From Bryopsis sp. KO-2023 (Eukaryota; Chlorophyta; Ulvophyceae; Bryopsidales; Bryopsidaceae), in the NCBI GenBank assembly GCA_030272585.1, contig BSYQ01000010.1, positions 4,960,001 through 5,024,000 on the forward strand: DNA of 64,000 nucleotides, written 5' to 3'. This document shows positions 1 to 11,282 of the stretch, piece by piece; within the stretch, counting starts at the first letter, position 1, and each line of letters starts with the position of its first letter. Made by a program: the position numbers and the translations under genes. A model generated the notes under the pieces. The model did not search any database and had not been told where the DNA came from. It saw nothing but the letters and a program-made list of their open reading frames with translations.

Positions 1-311
1 CGCTCCGCGTCACTCCCAGAATTCGCGTCCGTCACGATTTCCAAAAGCAGTTGTTGAAAAGGGTTGCCCCCCGAAGTCTTTCCCCTGTAAGAGTGCAGAA
101 GGCAAAAAGCTCCGAATAAGCGGTCCGTCGGGCGCAGACCACCCACGTTATCCCTCAATAGCAACCCGAGCGCACAACAGCCACGAAAACGGTCCGTTTC
201 TGAAGGGAACTGCTTTTGAAAGGCGTCTCCAACCACCTCCAGAAGCCGTCCCTCGTCACCCCTGAGCACAGATAGAAGCGCACTGGACTCCTTCCGGCTC
301 AGAACGTGCAT
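1..311 (-). CDS. CNOT11: CCR4-NOT complex subunit 11 (CNOT11), N-terminal part, runs off window
   Basis: An open frame starts at an ATG at 311-309 and stays open for 103 codons to the window edge. It carries the N-terminal CNOT11 pattern: a helix with ESSALLSVL, then a region resembling the human segment that ends [26 protein letters not shown] (here LHSYRG..GGNPFQQLLLEI). CNOT11 binds CNOT1 and CNOT10 in the CCR4-NOT deadenylase complex, which shortens mRNA poly(A) tails in the cytoplasm. The assignment rests on remembered similarity of spacing and residues, with no search run. No intron is visible in this part. The rest of the gene lies to the left of the window. An in-frame upstream start is not excluded. 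Confidence 0.75.
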   Translation of the reverse strand, partial: MHVLSRKESSALLSVLRGDEGRLLEVVGDAFQKQFPSETDRFRGCCALGLLLRDNVGGLRPTDRLFGAFCLLHSYRGKTSGGNPFQQLLLEIVTDANSGSDAE

Positions 312-1368
312 AGCTTTCGATCCCCGGCCCGTACTACCGAATCATCCACTCTTTCCCTTCTCACTCTCGACCAATCCGTGAAACCGATGGTCCACAATCC
401 TTCTCGACAACCTCCACCAAAAAAAAACACACTACGCCTCGCCGCTCGTGTCGCTCAAAATAGAAAGCGAATTTGGGAGCAGACGTCCAGCGCAAACAAG
501 GTCTCGGTCACGAAACTCCTCGGGTCCCGGGCGCGCGCGTGGGTGTGCTCTGCGCAAGTTCCGTAAAAGCGACTCGGTCGTCAAAACTCGTACGTTGCGG
601 GGTCCTCCTTAGCTGCGCCCTCTGCGTTCGAAAAAGACAGAATCTCGGAGGTGAAACTACTTAGAGAGTCGCAGAGGGCAGCGAAGCCTTCCTATTTCGC
701 TTCAACGGTTTGGCAATTTTCTGAAGATGGAAACGTGCATTTTGGTCTATTTTCGTTACGGGTCTGACAGGAAAACCGCCGCCAACTCACTCGCGTTTGC
801 CACGAATTTCCTCCAAAACACCTACCTACTTGGTACTTGGGTAGTGGAGAGAAAGGGATTGTTTTCTCAACACAACTTGTCTCTTGTTTGGAACTTGTTT
901 GTTTTTTGCTTCAAGCTAAAAGGGATCACATTCTTTTCCTCAAAAGATAAGATTCCAAAAAGATAGCATCCATGCTAATTTCAGAAATGGAAAGACTCAA
1001 AAATGGGCTCACAGTGTGAAAAAGAATCAGGGGTAAAACCCCACCTGGCTGTATATTGATGGATGAATGAGGTACCTCAGGTTTACCTCAATTCGGGTCA
1101 ATTTGTTCGACAGACTTTTTATGAAAGCTCTTCCCGTATTGGAGTTCTCAACAAATGTTACAGCTTCTGTTTCGGAAAAACGTCAGTACAATTGGCAGAA
1201 CCAAAAGCAAAACAAGTACATCAAACACCCACCCATCAACGAGTCAATAAGGACTTGAAATAAGACAAAAATGAATCCGGATAGGAAACTCCCACCGAGC
1301 AATTCTCATGAAAAATCCATAAACCCAGAAAACTATCCACCACAAACAGCTTCTGAAGACAAACTATT
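312..1368. other. Intergenic: CNOT11 upstream region and 3' flank of secreted-protein gene
   Basis: This stretch holds the 5' side of CNOT11 (up to about 700, CG-rich, promoter-like) and an A/T-richer 3' flank of the next minus-strand gene. Short open frames here have no recognisable composition or motif. I see no RNA gene or repeat. Confidence 0.5.
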
Positions 1369-2598
1369 TTAACAGGCATCACAGTCATCTTTCTGTTCCA
1401 GAGTGAGCGTGTTGGTCATGTACTTTGAGCTGGAGGACTTAGCACCGGTGACAGTGAACACTGCTGATTCTGCAACGAAAGAGATTCAAAAAATGATTAA
1501 CCAGAAGGTATTGGTATCGAAAACAATCATTGTTAAACAGCCACCCTAAACTTCACAATTCATGGTGCTGGACAGTCAATAAATACAGGTTCAAAAGAGG
1601 CGACAACAGATAGGTAAGGACCAATGTTGATTATGCTGGCCGTGAGGGGAGAAAACACTTAAGAATTTTTTTTTTTCAAATCTGCGTGGCATCATACCAC
1701 TGTCATCAGAATCCTCTGAACAGGGAACCTTCCACTGGGTGCTGTACGAGCTTGCAGTCGCTCCAGAGTCGTCTGTCAGGAAGTTCACCAGATTCGGGCT
1801 GCGTAACAAGGAGAACATACAGAATTCACCAGCAAGCCTAAATTTTCTTTCTTCAAAGAGATATTCAACTCTGTGTTGTTTCTCTCCAAAGGAAAGTTGC
1901 AGTGGCCATCACCTGTTGGTTTAATATCAACTGCCAACAGAAGTGAAGTGTTTCTTGATGATGATTTCACATTTTTCTTGAGGGCAATGCAAGCTGAAAA
2001 TGAGAAATGATGCTCACCAATCGGAATCTGGTTCCTCCCCAAGTTCACCAGCACTGACGGTCAGCTTGCTCTTGAAGCGCGAATCAAATGCGACCTGGAT
2101 GGCGTGCAGAGGATATCATCATCAGAAGACTTGCGTGGACAATCTAGTGCTTTTCTTGCATGTGGGGTGAATTCTACGGTCGACCTCGCGCCGATCCACG
2201 ACTCTTACCGTGACAGTGTAGGTCCCTCCAGGGCAGAATTTGGACATGGCTTCCCCATCACCGTTCTCCACCGTAAACTCAAGGCCCCTGGAAAAATGAA
2301 CGGAGAAGTAAATTTCAAGATACTAAAAACCGAACGAATGTGGTGCGCGTGGCACACTCCTGTGTGCCCTACACACGGTTGACCCAGAAAATATCTCCAT
2401 ATGTATCCATCCAACAGCTAGAAACGTTGGTTCTTACGGTTCCTCGACAGGGGCGCCGTGTCCTTTGAAACCTTGGTCCGGGTGGGCATCGCAAGGAGCG
2501 TCGCTGTCGACACGGGTGGGGAAAAAGGTAGGGAATGCCACCGCATAACCGAGTACTGCCGCCACCAGAAGAGCTTGCAACATCACAGAGCGAGCCAT
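1369..2598 (-). CDS. Small secreted protein, Reeler-domain-like, five exons
   Basis: Five exons with consistent GT..AG sites and phases: 2598-2438, 2287-2209, 2094-2018, 1798-1698 and 1469-1369, giving about 172 residues. The first exon encodes a clear signal peptide (MARSVMLQALLVAAVLGYAVA, likely cut after AVA). The mature part has Cys in positions typical of a small disulphide fold and reads like a Reeler domain: CPGGTYTVTV, LTVSAGEL, CPNLVNFLTD, STQWKVPC, AVFTVTGAKSSSS, ending DDCDAC. Reeler-type proteins are extracellular or cell-surface; what this one binds is unknown. The intron between exons 3 and 4 (2017-1799) was placed by frame; a nearby upstream acceptor would add a few residues. 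The domain call is from memory and moderately sure. The exon structure is well supported. Confidence 0.6.
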
Positions 2599-3815
2599 TG
2601 GGAGATCTTCCTTTGCGAAGTATCGGCGGGACAAGGGCGAAAGATGGCGAGAACGAACCTGGTGAAGAGAGTGCAGGATTTGTGGATAATATGAGTTCCT
2701 GTGGTCGGAGTAATAGGTGACTGCTCGTAATGGGATCGTGATCTGTTCAGAGTCTGCCCCGGACTACATCTGTCACACAACCCAGTCGCCGCAAAAGAAA
2801 GAGATGCCTCACGAGACAGATGATCACACAGCCTCGCCACCGACCAATTTTCAGCTTGCACGCTTCTGGCTCCCCACTTTCCTATCTCACACGTCTGAGA
2901 AAAGCCGTGCTTGGTGGAAGTTCAAAACCCACGCACTTCTGATCAAAGAATATCAAAGAGGCGCCACCGTGGCCATGAGATCCCACTCCATTCAATCTGT
3001 AAGCTGGAGTTGAATTGAACTCCAAAGTTGCAAGTTTGAAAGTTGCAGATGTAGGGGATCTGGACAAAGACTCGTCACTTCAGCTTAAGAAATTCCCTAG
3101 TTGAATCGACACATGATATTCACACCATCAGTACACTCTCTTTAGGTTTTGGACTTTCTCTTTTAAAGATTCACCAAAAATTTTCAAGCTTCATACTGTG
3201 CATGGTAAACTCGTATTAGCTGTTGTTATATTGGGGAAAACGAGAAGGTTACAAAAGACAAACAGACAACCAAGTGTTCACCCTATATCCTAAAACTGGT
3301 GGACAGATCTGTACTACAAACCCAGATCTGTACCAAAAAGCCTCACTTCGATTGGGTCATAATAACACTGTTCAATCACACATATATGTACATATATCTC
3401 TTTCCATTTCGACCTGTCTCTCTGTGTTATTCTTGATTTAGTTGAACTTGTAGTCAGTTTATGTCTGGCTTTTATGCGCACAAAACTGGCATGCTTTAAT
3501 AAGGAACCCTTTTTGTTGTAAGTCATCAACTGCTAAAGCGCACTTCAACAATTTACCTAATCACGAATTACACATGCCAGACTACAAAACTCAGATTGGA
3601 CTGGAGAGAAAAAAACCATTTCTTCTTTTTCATACAAACGTCAAACATCACAGGTCAATCTGTCAAAATCAAATCCCTGAAGAATCCCCAAAAGAAAAAA
3701 GAGAATTCTCCCAAATAGAATACATTCACCCCCTTGGGAAAAACAGTATCCCTAAAATATGAAAAAAATAATGCGCCTGGCTTGCATCTGAATAATGGAC
3801 AAGCAACAAAAGGGA
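2599..3815. other. Intergenic, no gene seen
   Basis: This stretch lies upstream of the secreted-protein gene and downstream of the phosphoesterase gene. It is A/T-rich with short frames only. About 2599-3060 may hold the secreted-protein promoter and leader. I recognise no repeat or RNA gene. Confidence 0.5.
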
Positions 3816-6800
3816 TCAGGTAGCAGCGGCTTGCTTTTCTTTCAGCTTTCTGGCCACCCATTTGTTTTTTTGGAAAATTTGAGAAAATCCACCATATTCA
3901 TTCCTCAATCTTCGCTCCTTTTGGCCGTTGGCGTCAATGAGCTCCACAGCAACAGCAGCTTCTCCATCCTCAATATTGTCACTGTCGCAGCCAGATACAA
4001 TGCCGCCATTTTCGTCCACCAACTGGATCTGGAAATCAGCACACACACACATTCTCTCACACAAGGAGTTTGGGCTAGGCATTCGAGAATCGGACTTCTA
4101 AAGAACATCCCAGTGTCCAATGGAAGGTTGCTCATTTGAAGAGTGGAGGGACGATGGCAGTGTTCCATACATCAGCTTTCATACCACCCACAAACTGAGA
4201 ATCTCATCAACTTGAGGTTCCGAAATAAACTATAGTTATCAGAGGGCAATGGTCGTGTCGAATTCATTACTACTTTTTTTTTTTCTTTTTTAGGGGGGGG
4301 GGGGGGGGTTCTCTGTCAGGAAAAAGGGTTGGGCCAAAATAATATAAGACTCCCTGTTTTGGTGGTTTGGTTGAAGGGAGAAATTTTCTACTTTCCAACC
4401 ACTGACCCTGGTTGAATGTGTTCCCAACTCTTGTTTTGAAAATATAAGACATTGTGGTCCAATTGCACCACAGTCCAGGAATGTAGCCCAGGTTCCTTTT
4501 TCTGTCGAACGGGTAAAAAAAGGGGGAAGTGTCATTTAACAAACCTTCCGATCGTCCACACACAAGCTGACCACTCCAAGCGGTGAACGGGTTGCAGGAT
4601 CGTATTCGATCATCATATTTTGCTGAACTGACATAAGGCTCTTCAGGCCTGGTAATCACAATGGGAAACAGCCAGCACTCACATTCAATTTTTCTTTCAA
4701 TTTTTCAATTTTTTTTTTCTTCCAACTGATAATCACTGGGGACTATTTTGAGGCAATGCCTACTGCGACAAATCCATTTGGATGAGGCCTGGGAATACAG
4801 AAGAGTGAGCCTTAAAAGTAGGTGTATGCCCAAATAAAGAGAAACATGAAAAAATACTAGAAATGGCTTTTAACATTTTTCAGTAATTCTTAATTTGGGA
4901 ATCCATCCTGTTTCGAACAGTCGAATGTGTTTCAAGCCACACCGATTCATTTTCAACATGCTACATTATTATGTTGAAAATCAGGTGTTTGCATGCCTCA
5001 CTGATATCCAGTCCCCAGGTGGCGGATCAAGCAATATGTCCATTTTACGTTGTACGATGCTCATTTTTTCGTCACCCCAGCGAGGCTATTTGACTGATTT
5101 TTCCCACCTGCAGGGAACCACTGTGAATGCTCACCCTCCAGGTCGCAATCATCAACAGCACAAAGGAAACCTGGAGCACAAAATGGAGATTCAGAATCTG
5201 CTGTCAGACTCATCTATTGCTCAACAGGCCAACTAAAAATTCATCCAAAGGCCATGATTAAATTCTGCACACTTCCTTAGGCAACAGCACAAATGACATG
5301 ATTTGTACCAGACACAAATGAGAATACCATATTCAGGGTTGCACAGCAATTCTTCTCGAGGTGGCAGGGGTAGTGGTTTTGGGGGGTCCACACTGCTGTA
5401 ATTGTGAGCCAAATCCAAGCGCAATTCTCCTGTGCTGTGATCTAAAGTGTGCACCTCATAGCCATCTGAATTTCCTTTAAGAATTCGTGAATGTCGGAAC
5501 CCATCTCTGGATGAATCATCACCGATTACACCCACTTGGACAAAAGCACACCTAAAATGGCATTAGCAACACCTGCTTTAAACAACAAGCAGTAAAAACT
5601 GCTATTAGAGATACCACGTGCCTCACATGGCCAATTTTCCAAAACCAAAGAACCATTTTCTGATGACTGAACAAAGTGTTTTTGGATCACTATATTAAGA
5701 ATAGATTATTTACACAAAAGATGTCCGGCTGTATCAATTCTGAAAGATGGGGCCCAGAGGCACGCCCTAACACAATGCCTCTACTGAAAAACCGCATCCA
5801 CCAGGAAAAAAAGCAAATGACGGAAAATTTACTGACGCAGCTCACCCCCCAACCACGGAGATGGAATCCTCATAGTTGTGGCTGAGATGGAAATGTCCTG
5901 AAAACCACAGCTTCACTTGTGGATTTTCAGACACCAAGTCAATGAACTTGGAGGGCTCCTCGGAATGGTTCAACCAGGCACATCTATTCTTCACGTGAAT
6001 TTCCTGCAACACTTTGAGACCCGATCCCATGGGAGGAGCATGTGTGAATACAAAGACATTGCGGTCGGAGTACTTGGCCAGCATATTTTTGAACCAGGTC
6101 ACCTACAAAAATGTCACATGTTCACATTGACCAGGGAGTGTACATGGTATTTTGTTTTGTTGAGAGAAAACCCTTGGTTCGGCCAAAAGGTCGCATGGAA
6201 GTCGAATTTGGGAGTCGATGTCGATCGTTTGGCCAGTATTCGACACTATTGAGCAAATATTATCACCCCGATTCTGACAGAAACGAAGAAAACGTAGTTT
6301 TGGAAAGAAACAAGATAGCGGGGTCGGACAACGCACCTGTTCCGGGTCCACAAAGACTTCATGGCAGGAGTACTTGGCGGAACGAAAGCGCACAGTAGAT
6401 AAGCCGATGCAAACCGTCGCCCCGTGCTCCACGACCCAATAGTGTCTTTGTCCGAAAGTAGCTTTCCATGCGTTTAAATTCTCCTGGTCTGTATCGAACT
6501 CAGCACCCTCCAGGTCGTGGTTGCCCAGAACCAACGCCCGCGGAACTCCAAAGCTATCGACGAAATCTAAAGCCCTGTCGAAGCACTCTTGGGAGCCCGG
6601 TCTCGCGCTGTAACCGCCGAGATCGCCCACTTGAAACAAGCGACTCGTTTTGGGCAAGCCATTCTTTTGGGAAAAAACGTCCAGAACCTGACTTTGGGCT
6701 TCCTGGAAGATTGGCATGTTGTTTGGGTCGAGGTGCAAGTCGCCCAGAACAGCAAACACATAGTCGTCGGGGGTGCCATCGCTCACGCCTCCATCTTCCC

Positions 6801-7032
6801 AGCCCGCAACGGGAGACTCGGCGTGCACGACAAACGAATCCCTAACTCCGTTGCTCGAAAAGTTCCTATTCGAACGTCGAGCGCGCAACGGTGGTCGTGA
6901 AGAACACAGGGTTGCGTTCGCAGACAATAGACCGCGACTGTTTTTCGATCGAACACATCCTGAGGCTTTGTTAACGCTGGACCAACGGCTGAGAAACACG
7001 CCAACGGGGGCGCCACAGGAACAGGAGCTCAT
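3816..7032 (-). CDS. Calcineurin-like metallophosphoesterase, multi-exon, probably organelle-targeted
   Basis: Supported exons: 7032-6337, 6102-5846, 5551-5328, 5170-5135, about 4637-4545, and 4028-3816 with the stop. One stretch (about 5130-4640) probably holds another exon that I could not fix. The protein has the metallophosphoesterase metal-binding series in order: GDLHLD (about residue 90), GDLGGY, GNHD, a His in FTHAPPMG, and GHFHLSHN. These ligate two metal ions that hydrolyse a phosphoester; the substrate is unknown. The first 60 residues are rich in Ser, Arg and Ala with few acidic residues, like a transit peptide. Exons 2 and 3 read through VVGG and CAFVQVGVIGDD with matching phase. 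A G run (about 4293-4308) lies in the last intron. The gene is divergent from phytoene synthase, with 464 bp between the starts. Confidence 0.8.
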
Positions 7033-7496
7033 GTTCCTGCCGAATGGAAAAACTTGACACTGGATACAAGGGACGTCATTTTGGGCTCCAGTCGGACGTC
7101 GCAGTAAAAATTACCAGAATTTTGCACACCAATGGAATGACTTATCAGAAAGCCCAAAAAGTTCTTGGGCGTAAAATCGTCCGTCGTGAGTGGGATGGGG
7201 AGGCATCTGTTTTGCAGGGGTTGGGTGTGGTGGGAGGTTTTTGAGTGGTGACCTAATCTTGGCATCTAGAAGTGCATCACTGATGTTCAACCGACGTGCT
7301 ACAAAAAGCGGTCGCTGCACCACCGAATCGCTGACGAAGGGAAACACACCTCCATCTGTCCGTATTGTCCGAACGCGCGTTGTATCCAAGCATCGTCCCT
7401 TGAAGCTACCGACGGTCGACGAGCTTGCAGACGTTTCTTCCCTTCTGAAAACGAAGACTCCTCGAGCAGGAACGGCTAAAACAGAAAAAGAGCACG
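7033..7496. promoter_or_regulatory. Shared upstream region of phosphoesterase (-) and phytoene synthase (+)
   Basis: These 464 bp separate two divergent start codons, so they probably contain both promoters and both leaders. I see no convincing TATA box. The function is inferred only from the layout. Confidence 0.45.
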
Positions 7497-8684
7497 ATGG
7501 CGTTCAAGAGTTCCTTCGTTGCCAACACCCCGCTCGCCTCGCCGAGCCGGCCCGCAAGCACGCCTCGAGTCAAAGCGTCGCGAATTTCCGCGGTGCTCGC
7601 TCGACCGGAGACCATGCCCTCCGGAAAAGACGACGGCGATTCGATGTATAACGGAAGTCTTGGGTCAACGATTTTGACACCAGGGCATTCCGTTGAAGAG
7701 TATGCCTTGCAGAAGAGTATCGTCAGGCACCGCCAGTCCCCGAAGGGACAGGCTTTTTCTACGAAACGATGGGAAGGGGCGGCTATGGAGGAGGCTTACG
7801 AGCGGTGTGCGTTCGTTACCGGCGAGTATGCGAAGACTTTCTACCTCGGCACTCAACTCATGGTTCCCGAAAAGGCAAAAGCTACGTGGGCGATTTACGT
7901 GTGGTGCCGAAGAACCGACGAGCTCGTGGATGGACCCAACGCGAACAGAATCACGCCACAAGCCCTAGACCGGTGGGAAGAGAGGCTGGAGGCCCTCTTC
8001 GACGGTCGCCCCGTGGATATTTTGGACGCCGCTCTGACAGACACCATCTCCAGATACCCCGTGGACATCCAGCCCTTCAGAGACATGATTGGTGGTATGA
8101 GGATGGATCTCGAGAAGGACACCTACGAAACTTTTGATGAGCTCTACGAATACTGCTATCGAGTTGCGGGGACCGTTGCTCTGATGACGACGCCAGTGAT
8201 GGGAGTCGACCCCAAGTACAAAGGTTCCATCGAGCCCGTCTACCGCGCGGCGCTGGCCCTCGGGACAGCCAACCAATTGACCAACATCTTGAGAGACGTT
8301 GGGGAGGACGCGTCCGAGCGAGGCAGAATCTACGTTCCACTCGAGGATCTCGACAGGTTTGGAATATCTGAGAAGGAGGTTTTGCGTGGGTCCCTGTTCG
8401 CGCCAACCACCGGAAAGATCGACGACCGCTGGAGAAACTTTATGAAATTCCAAATTGAGCGAGCGCGCCAGTGTTTCGCGGACGCGGAAGCTGGTGTGAA
8501 CGCTCTTGACGAAGACGCTCGCTGGCCGGTGTGGTCCGCCCTGATGCTCTACAGGCAAATTCTCGACTCCATCGAAGCCAATGACTACAACAACTTCACG
8601 AAAAGGGCTTATGTCCAGCGATGGAAAAAACTCCTCACTCTGCCTGCTGCCTTTGGGGCAGCCAGGCTGGCGAAATCTGTTTGA
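7497..8684 (+). CDS. PSY: Phytoene synthase, plastid, single exon
   Basis: An uninterrupted frame of 395 codons. Phytoene synthase joins two geranylgeranyl diphosphates head to head into phytoene, the first committed carotenoid step, in the plastid. The first Asp-rich motif lies at about residues 139-144 (RRTDELVDG) and the second at about 259-271 ([13 protein letters not shown]), both needed for Mg-diphosphate binding. The family end [14 protein letters not shown] is also present. The N-terminus (M-A-F, then Ser, Ala, Arg and Pro rich for about 40 residues) looks like a transit peptide. A Phe near the start is typical of red algal and glaucophyte plastid leaders. Length fits the family with no break seen. 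The inserted [14 protein letters not shown] stretch resembles red-lineage enzymes more than land plants (from memory). Confidence 0.95.
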   Translation: MAFKSSFVANTPLASPSRPASTPRVKASRISAVLARPETMPSGKDDGDSMYNGSLGSTILTPGHSVEEYALQKSIVRHRQSPKGQAFSTKRWEGAAMEEAYERCAFVTGEYAKTFYLGTQLMVPEKAKATWAIYVWCRRTDELVDGPNANRITPQALDRWEERLEALFDGRPVDILDAALTDTISRYPVDIQPFRDMIGGMRMDLEKDTYETFDELYEYCYRVAGTVALMTTPVMGVDPKYKGSIEPVYRAALALGTANQLTNILRDVGEDASERGRIYVPLEDLDRFGISEKEVLRGSLFAPTTGKIDDRWRNFMKFQIERARQCFADAEAGVNALDEDARWPVWSALMLYRQILDSIEANDYNNFTKRAYVQRWKKLLTLPAAFGAARLAKSV

Positions 8685-11282
8685 AGGAGTTCCTGCTTTC
8701 CCAGAGATAACCCAGACTCAGGTTGGGGAAAATGGGACAAAAAGGAGTGGGAGAAAAAGAGAATACTGTGGTGGGCTCTCCTGGAGGTGGTTTGGATTCG
8801 AAAGAGATACGTCATTTGAAATATTTCCATATTCGTTAGCAGGATGAAACAGGGCTCATTTTGTCAACAGTGAGAAAAAGAAAAGAAAAAGAAATATGGT
8901 TGATGAGATCTACCTCAGAGCTGTTCTGTTTGATCTAAATCTAGAAACGGAATGAAGAGATCACATCCATGGTCTTCGATGTCCTTGTTGTTTTAGTTCC
9001 CTTTTTTTATTTTGGCTTTTTTTTTGTTGGCAGTATAATGGGAATTATCTTTTGCCTGTGGAGAAGATGATTAAGATTACATTGTGTTGGAAGGTGGATT
9101 TTTTATTTTGGCATGGCAATGCAATTTCATTTTAGGTTGACATCAAAAGAAGAAGAAAGTGGGAGGGATAGTTGGAGAAGAGTGCAACAAAGTATTATAT
9201 GAAATTCTTCAAGATTGGAAAAGGAAAGGAAAAACCCTCCAGACCGGCCAACACTGATATATTTTCAATACATACCACCAGTCCTTGTGCATCACCTATT
9301 TGACTGAGAAGAATGAAGCAAGGGAAAAGTGTGTACGTTGGATCTGGAATGTGTTGGGTTTTTTTGCTCTTAAAACTGAAAAAAAAAAAAAAAAAGAATG
9401 ATAGCACCACAATCAAACTTGCCTTACCTGGCTGTTGATTTGAAGTGTTAATGAGTCTGGGATTGTTTTTATCAGTGTCCATATGGGGGACCACATGTGT
9501 TAATTCGAAAAAGGTTTTTTTTATCAGGATAATCCTGGGCTCTATGCTGATTGAGCGGCAGGTTATTAGGTAGGGTTGATTGAACATGTGATTTTTGCTT
9601 ATCGATTCTTTGGTGCTCGAAATACGTGCGCTAGCACTGATTGATATTTGGATGGGGTGCAAGGATTTGGTCTATTGATACAACAAGCCTTGTCACAGGA
9701 GGTTGCATTGTCTGGATGGTATTCTTTGTGCAAATATGATCTGGAATGTTTTTTAAACATTACGGATTGTGTATATGCATGTGGGGAGTGTGGGTGATGA
9801 TTGATGTTTCTAGAAGGTCCATGATCTGGTGGCTGGGTCCCCCCACTTCATTTTTTGAAGGAGCAGTCCTCAAAATTCAAACTTGGTTCTCAATGTGGAG
9901 AGGGAGAGAAACAAGGGGACCGGGAGAAATGTTTCACATTGTTTCATTTTTTTTGTGTTTTTCCTTTGTTTAAAAAAAATCTGGGAAGTGTATGATGATG
10001 GAGAGGAAAGTTTAAGGCCAGGTTCGTATTGGAGGGGTTGTCTCTTTGCGGGGAGATGAGGCCAGCGCCTTGGGCTGTTTTGAGATTTATCTGGCCGTGC
10101 CTTTGTTTTCGTAGGCCTGGCTTGGTGGGTTCTGGTGTATTTCAATTAGGATTTCGAGTTGTGAGGTCGGTGTTCTTTTGTCCAGGCAGCAAAGAAAGAG
10201 GATATTTGGACTCGCCACGGTTTGTTTTGGGCATCATTTCGGTTCAGTTGTAATATGTATACAGTCACATGTTGCAGATGATGATATTCTCATTTGCCAA
10301 GATCCTTTTTTGGTCTGTGGATTCACTGGGCTTGCCTGTTTGGATTAGGCCTGGTGAGGTTGGATTCATGTTGACCATCTGAAACCTTGATCATATCCAG
10401 TGTTCAAAATCTGTGGTGGTCACCCTCTGTGACCTCTGTGAGGTCTGAGATCTCCTTGAATTTTCTACAGATCCATCTAAATGTGTTTTCACTAATTGGG
10501 TGGATCGTAACAGGTTTGGTTCTCACGAGTCGCTCTGTGGCATGATGGTTTGCAAACACCCAGCCCAGTTTCCAACAAGTAAATATTTTATGCCTGTAAG
10601 AGGTTGGGGTTGGTAAATGAGGATGGAGACCAGAGTTTGTTAGGGAGTCGTTAAATTGACTGGGGATACCGGTTTCTTGAGGCTTGTTGGCATATTCATT
10701 GTAGCAGTGTGTCCTCCCCTCGCAGGTCCCCTGAAACTCCCAGTGTGTCCTACCCAGTTCTCTTAGATTCTACACTTACACTGGTTTCCCATTTTCGGGC
10801 TTTGGGGTAGATACTTCTTAATCAGGGAAGGTATTTGCCCTTCTTGTGGTTTTTCACAGAATCGAAGACGACTCTTGTTTCATTCTTGTTTGCCATTTTT
10901 TTATGATTTGCAATTGAATTCGCTGGGTCTTGTTTGTTGTTGAGCTTTTGCTCAAAGTCACGTGCTTGTGTTGTGCAACCCCCAGGTCTGGATACCTCAG
11001 GAACCCATGTTGTGTGGCTGCGTGCAGATGAAAACTATGCACCTTATTTCGTGGGGTGACAATACCATTTTGCATTTTCCTTGGATTGAAGTTAATGAGA
11101 TGAATTTGTTCTGATTCTTTTGTTCACACCCACACAAAAATACTTCATGGAAACGCTTCCAGCTACAACTTGAAATACACCATAATTTCACGGTGATGGC
11201 ATATCGATTGGGGAAAACTGTCGATTCATCTATCCAGAAGAGTCATGATTTTTCTCAGAAAGCACTGGTTCTCACCGAAAGT
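8685..11282. other. Gene-poor intergenic stretch (2.6 kb)
   Basis: Between the phytoene synthase stop and the end of the ARM-repeat gene, both facing inward, so 3' UTRs of both should lie here. The + strand is T/G-rich, with an A run at about 9379-9396. The longest frame (minus, about 9195-9662) starts in low-complexity sequence and has no recognisable motif. I see no tandem repeat or RNA gene. Confidence 0.5.

Noticed and set aside
7190-7651. 153-codon plus-strand frame before phytoene synthase
   Set aside because: Overlaps the phytoene synthase start in another frame and has no motif.
9195-9662. 155-codon minus-strand frame in the gene-poor stretch
   Set aside because: Low-complexity F/S/K composition, starts in a repeat-poor T-rich area, no motif and no plausible splice context.
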